DNA from: JBGPMO01 sp041487075
GTDB taxonomy: Bacteria; Patescibacteriota; Minisyncoccia; UBA6257; 1-14-0-10-40-38
Length of the DNA stretch: 14,153 bases
Reading direction: 5' to 3'
NCBI GenBank assembly: GCA_041487075.1
Contig: JBGPMO010000006.1
Location: 1-14,153 of the forward strand
Shown: one piece after another, positions 11,574 through 14,153 of the stretch
How positions within the stretch are numbered: the stretch's first letter is position 1
Layout of the letters: each line of letters starts with the position of its first letter
The notes under the pieces: generated by a model
Databases searched by the model: none
The model's input: only the letters and a program-made list of their open reading frames with translations
What the model was told of the DNA's origin: nothing
Made by a program: the position numbers and the translations under genes

Positions 11574-13697
11574 TTAAGTTGTTTTCTCCTTACTCTTTTT
11601 CATTAATTCTCGGAGTTCATCTCGAAGAATCGCGGCTAACTCAAAATCCAACTGTTTTGCCGCTTCCCGCATTTCTCGTTCTTTTTCTTTAATTAATTTC
11701 TCAAGTGCGGTTTTTGATTTTGGAATCGGTTTCATTTCAAGCTTTAAAACTTCTTCCGGCAAAATGTCGCGGATTTCTTTAAAAATGGTGGTTGGGGTAA
11801 TGCCGTGCGCTTCATTATACGCAAGCTGAATCTTACGCCTTCGTTCAGTTTCTTTCACCGCGCGGCTGATAGAGCCCGTGATGTGGTCCGCATACATTAA
11901 AACTTCGCCGGCAACATTTCGCGCGGCCCGTCCAATGGTTTGGACAAGCGAGGTTTCGCTCCGTAAAAATCCTTCTTTGTCAGCATCTAAAATCGCAACG
12001 AGCGAAACCTCGGGCAGATCAAGGCCTTCGCGAAGCAGATTCACGCCCACCAGCACGTCAAAATTTCCTTTCCGGAGATTGGTCAGAATCCGAATGCGAT
12101 CAAGAGTTTTTACGTCGCTGTGTAAGTAGGCTACTTTTAACTTATGACTTATAACTGATAACTTTTGACTTTTTTTATTCTGGTCCTGTTGTTCGTTATT
12201 AGTTGTTGGTTGTTGGTTTTGCAAATATTCCGTGAGGTCCTCGGCCATTCTTTTTGTGAGCGTGGTAACAAGTACCCGCTCTTTTCGCGATACCCTCTCC
12301 ACGATACGGGGTATCAAATCTTGTATCTGTCCCGTTACCGGGCGGATGGTAATTTTCGGGTCCACGAGCCCGGTCGGACGAATAATCTGCTCGACAATTT
12401 GTCCTTTACCCTGTCGCATGTCGCTTTTTGCCCGTTCGTACGGCCCCGGGGTTGCCGAGGTATAAATGGTCTGGCCGATACGCGACTGAAATTCATTGAA
12501 TTTGAGCGGGCGGTTATCCGCGGCTGATGGAAGCCGAAAACCATATTCAATAAGCGTTTTCTTCCGCGAGGCATCGCCTTCGTACATGCCGTTCAACTGC
12601 GGAACCGTCACATGCGACTCGTCGATCACGGTTAAAAACGCTGGTGAACCTCTAGCGGTAGTGGTTCGACTTCGCTCACCATCGTTCCCCGAAAGCGAAC
12701 GAGGAAAATAATCAAGAAGTGTATCTGGGGGAGATCCGGCAGCGCGCCCCGACAAATGACGCGAATAGTTTTCAATGCCGTTCGTGTAACCAACTTCACG
12801 AATCATGGCGAGATCAAACTTTGTCCTGCGCTCGAGCCGCTCTGCTTCAAGATATTTCTTTTCCTTTTCAAAATAAGCGAGGCGCTCTTTTAATTCTTGC
12901 TTGATCGCTTTGAGAGCGCGTTCGCGGTCTTCCGGCGGGGTAATAAAATGTTTTGCCGGCGCAATCAAAACTTCAGGAATCGTCGGGGTTTTCCCGGGCG
13001 CGAAGCCCTCTACCGGATCTACTTCATAAATCTCCGCGATTTTCTCCCCTTGCATTTCACAACGATAGATTTTTTCTCGATCCGGCGGCATAATCTCCCA
13101 ACTGTTGCCGCGCAGACGAAACGTGCCGCGTTTTAAATCATAGTTCGTCCGTTTAAACTGAAGCGCAATAAGCTCGCGCACGAATGTGGCACGATTTATG
13201 TTCATGCCGGGCTTCAGACGAAAAATATGCTCCTTATACACTTCTGGCGCGCCTAAGCCATAAATACAGGAAACGGACGCAACCACAATCACATCGCGGC
13301 GCGTAAGGAGCGCGGTCGTTGCCGCATGCCGCAGTTTATCAATCTCGTCGTTGATCATCGCTTCCTTCGCGATATACGTGTCAGAGGTCGGCAAATAGGC
13401 CTCTGGCTGATAGTAGTCGTAGTACGAAACAAAATAATTCACCGAATTCTCGGGGAATAACTCCCGAAACTCATTACAGAGCTGTGCCGCGAGCGTTTTG
13501 TTGTGCGCGATCACGAGCGTCGGCTTTTGTATGCGGGCAATGACATTCGCCACCGTAAACGTTTTCCCCGAACCAGTAACGCCAAGAAGCGTCTGGTGCG
13601 GATAGCCCTTTTCTAGACCATCGACGAGCGCGTCAATGGCACCGGGCTGGTCCCCGGCGGGTTTGTTTTTTGAAATAAGTTTGAATCCTCTGGACAT
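11574..13697 (-). CDS. uvrB: UvrB, excinuclease ABC subunit B, with two in-frame insertions
   Basis: UvrB is the helicase-like subunit that verifies damage and positions UvrC. Seen in order: GDQPGAIDALVDGL (15-28), Walker A GVTGSGKT (39-46), the beta-hairpin YYDYYQPEAYLPTSDTYI (92-109), IDESHVTVPQ (358-367, motif II), DNRPL and the YTSATPGPYE motif (412-421), helicase C-terminal part LHSDVKTLDRI (525-535), NLLREGLDLPEVSLVAILDAD (553-573), the QTIGRAARN motif VI (586-594) and a C-terminal UVR domain (about 665-700) that contacts UvrC. At 707 aa it is about 40 longer than usual because of insertions at 333-353, right before motif II, and 493-520, right before LKVAYLHSD. All catalytic motifs are intact. 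The start is preceded by AGGGA seven bases away and a good promoter at 13742-13770. Confidence 0.97.
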   Translation of the reverse strand: MSRGFKLISKNKPAGDQPGAIDALVDGLEKGYPHQTLLGVTGSGKTFTVANVIARIQKPTLVIAHNKTLAAQLCNEFRELFPENSVNYFVSYYDYYQPEAYLPTSDTYIAKEAMINDEIDKLRHAATTALLTRRDVIVVASVSCIYGLGAPEVYKEHIFRLKPGMNINRATFVRELIALQFKRTNYDLKRGTFRLRGNSWEIMPPDREKIYRCEMQGEKIAEIYEVDPVEGFAPGKTPTIPEVLIAPAKHFITPPEDRERALKAIKQELKERLAYFEKEKKYLEAERLERRTKFDLAMIREVGYTNGIENYSRHLSGRAAGSPPDTLLDYFPRSLSGNDGERSRTTTARGSPAFLTVIDESHVTVPQLNGMYEGDASRKKTLIEYGFRLPSAADNRPLKFNEFQSRIGQTIYTSATPGPYERAKSDMRQGKGQIVEQIIRPTGLVDPKITIRPVTGQIQDLIPRIVERVSRKERVLVTTLTKRMAEDLTEYLQNQQPTTNNEQQDQNKKSQKLSVISHKLKVAYLHSDVKTLDRIRILTNLRKGNFDVLVGVNLLREGLDLPEVSLVAILDADKEGFLRSETSLVQTIGRAARNVAGEVLMYADHITGSISRAVKETERRRKIQLAYNEAHGITPTTIFKEIRDILPEEVLKLEMKPIPKSKTALEKLIKEKEREMREAAKQLDFELAAILRDELRELMKKSKEKTT
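12138..12221 (-). repeat. Low-complexity in-frame insertion 2 in uvrB
   Basis: This codes for the residues 493-520 insertion (QNQQPTTNNEQQ, then SQKLSVISHKL). The DNA is made of short near-repeats: a TTGTTGGTTG-type run, then ACTTATGACTTATAACTGATAACTT. I remember such strings as a frequent filler in Patescibacteria genes. Canonical UvrB has about five residues here. Confidence 0.75.
12639..12701 (-). repeat. Palindrome-derived in-frame insertion 1 in uvrB
   Basis: This codes for residues 333-353 (SLSGNDGERSRTTTARG...), absent from typical UvrB between DYFP and the motif II strand. The DNA has GGTGA/TCACC ends (12643 and 12676), an inner GAACC/GGTTC pair and a neighbouring CGTTC/GAACG pair. 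It looks like a short dispersed palindromic repeat of the TTCGACTTCGCTCA type captured inside a gene. Confidence 0.75.
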
Positions 13698-13704
13698 ATA
13701 AATT

Positions 13705-13728
13705 CCCTAAGGGCAGTGCCCATAAGGG
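13705..13728 (-). promoter_or_regulatory. Hairpin covering the uvrB ribosome-binding site
   Basis: In the uvrB leader CCCT (13728-13725) can pair with AGGG (13708-13705), the likely Shine-Dalgarno, around an inner GGGC-ACT-GCCC hairpin (13721-13711). Folding would hide the ribosome-binding site seven bases before the ATG. Confidence 0.45.
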
Positions 13729-13741
13729 TAGTTATAGACCA

Positions 13742-13770
13742 AGATTACCCGCTTGAACGATTTTTATCAA
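13742..13770 (-). promoter_or_regulatory. uvrB promoter
   Basis: TTGATA (13770-13765), a 17-nt spacer and TAATCT (13747-13742). Start is predicted near 13735 with a leader of about 38 nt. I see no LexA-type operator in or beside it. Confidence 0.75.
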
Positions 13771-13776
13771 TTTGGT

Positions 13777-13840
13777 CCCGTAGAGCTAAGACACCGCAAG
13801 CGTCTGACAACGCGCCTTTAGCGCAGCGAGCTCTAACGGG
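13777..13840. repeat. Branched inverted repeat between divergent promoters
   Basis: Arms CCCGTAGAGCT (13777-13787) and AGCTCTAACGGG (13829-13840) pair with one bulged base. Between them are two smaller hairpins, AGACAC/GCGTCT (13789-13805, one mismatch) and GCGC-CTTTA-GCGC (13812-13824). The unit fills the space between the uvrB -35 and the rightward -35. Confidence 0.65.
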
Positions 13841-13841
13841 A

Positions 13842-13870
13842 TTGACTTATAGAAAAAGATTTGCTAATCT
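13842..13870 (+). promoter_or_regulatory. Sigma70 promoter of the rightward hypothetical gene
   Basis: TTGACT (13842-13847), a 17-nt spacer and TAATCT (13865-13870), the same -10 as uvrB. Start is predicted near 13877, giving a leader of about 73 nt. Confidence 0.82.
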
Positions 13871-13889
13871 CTTAATTAGTCCTTTCTAC

Positions 13890-13914
13890 GCAGGCCGCCG
13901 AACGCGTGGCCTGC
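13890..13914 (+). promoter_or_regulatory. 5' leader hairpin of the rightward gene
   Basis: GCAGGCC (13890-13896) and GGCCTGC (13908-13914) make a perfect 7-bp stem with an 11-base loop, about 13 nt after the predicted transcript start. No T-run follows, so it is probably not a terminator. It parallels the 5' hairpin of the 206-aa gene. Confidence 0.6.
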
Positions 13915-13949
13915 CCATAAAAACTTCAAGCGCGAAAGGGAAACTCGAG

Positions 13950-14153
13950 ATGTCGCAGTCGACCATGCCGACTGGCCAAAACGGATCCCCTAAGACCAAC
14001 GAAGATCTCCTCGCGAAGACCGGATTCATCCCTATCACACGACTTCCCATCAAAGTACGATCAGGGAAACACCTCTTCGAAGGAGAAATCAAGGTGGCGA
14101 ATGATGAGCGAGGCCGCCACGGGCATCATGACGATCTCATGATCGTGGTGACG
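13950..14153 (+). CDS. Partial GC-rich hypothetical protein (N-terminal 68 residues)
   Basis: I do not recognise this protein. The frame starts with ATG at 13950 and is open to the window edge (68 full codons). The N-terminus is polar (MSQSTMPTGQNGSPKTNEDL); a beta-like stretch follows (FIPITRLPIKVRSGKHLFEGEI cut short here by the 20-residue limit: key residues Arg31, Lys35, Glu44) and then a His/Asp-rich turn (RGRHGHHDDLM). No signal peptide or membrane helix is seen. AAGGGA lies about eight bases before the ATG, which supports this start over the Met at codon 6. Like the 206-aa gene, it has a strong promoter, a 5' leader hairpin, a real Shine-Dalgarno and codons richer in G+C than the uvr genes. 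It is divergent from uvrB. The 3' part lies outside the window. Confidence 0.65.
   Translation, partial: MSQSTMPTGQNGSPKTNEDLLAKTGFIPITRLPIKVRSGKHLFEGEIKVANDERGRHGHHDDLMIVVT

Noticed and set aside
13771..13841. SOS/LexA operator upstream of uvrB
   Set aside because: No CTG-N10-CAG or GAAC-N4-GTTC type box with the right spacing is visible; the palindrome has a different form.
1..14153. TGA recoded as glycine (Gracilibacteria-type code)
   Set aside because: TGA ends the GT4 gene at the normal place, overlapped by the next ATG, and conserved proteins contain no in-frame TGA.
1..14153. CRISPR arrays, tRNA or rRNA genes, insertion sequences with transposase
   Set aside because: I saw no regularly spaced repeats, cloverleaf sequence, rRNA motifs or transposase motifs in any frame.

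Overview
The window reads as a piece of a Patescibacteria (Candidate Phyla Radiation) genome, probably Parcubacteria-like. This is inferred from sequence character, not from a search. The signs are compact or reduced versions of universal proteins (UvrA 849 aa, UvrC 408 aa), in-frame low-complexity repeat insertions in uvrB and uvrC, few Shine-Dalgarno sequences, several promoters whose -10 box sits almost on the start codon, and small GC-rich hypothetical proteins of a type I remember as common in that group. TGA is used as a stop (for example the glycosyltransferase ending at 2290), so the recoded Gracilibacteria/Absconditabacteria code does not apply.

Layout. 1-356 (minus): start of a membrane protein with a GTG start, running off the left edge and driven by a near-consensus promoter at 417-445. 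501-4560 (plus): a tight envelope operon of a DedA/VTT membrane protein, a GT4 glycosyltransferase, a GT2 glycosyltransferase, a PAP2 phosphatase resembling sphingomyelin synthase, a double-membrane-anchored extracytoplasmic protein and a small beta-repeat protein, closed by an intrinsic terminator at 4590-4615. Everything from 4611 to 13697 is on the minus strand. In transcription order it holds uvrB, a GC-rich 206-aa hypothetical gene with its own strong promoter and terminator, uvrA, a secreted or anchored protein with three fibronectin type III domains, a candidate small structured RNA, uvrC, and an anchored protein resembling the C-terminal module of DipZ. From 13842 (plus) a strong promoter drives a GC-rich hypothetical gene that runs off the right edge.

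How it works together. The minus-strand block carries all three subunits of nucleotide excision repair: UvrA/UvrB damage recognition and UvrC dual incision. The three genes are not one simple operon, because promoters and terminators separate them. UvrA lacks the insertion domain and one zinc ligand, UvrC lacks the C-terminal (HhH)2 domain and has His where the first Fe-S cysteine is expected, and UvrB carries two repeat-derived insertions. The plus-strand operon looks like a lipid or glycolipid assembly unit.

The most unusual material is non-coding. It includes a self-contained RNA unit (promoter, closed 10-bp stem, terminator) at 6461-6620, a 142-bp palindromic element at 7945-8086, a branched inverted repeat that exactly fills the gap between the divergent uvrB and downstream promoters (13777-13840), a G9 tract in the spacer of a promoter, and a heptamer tandem repeat inside uvrC.
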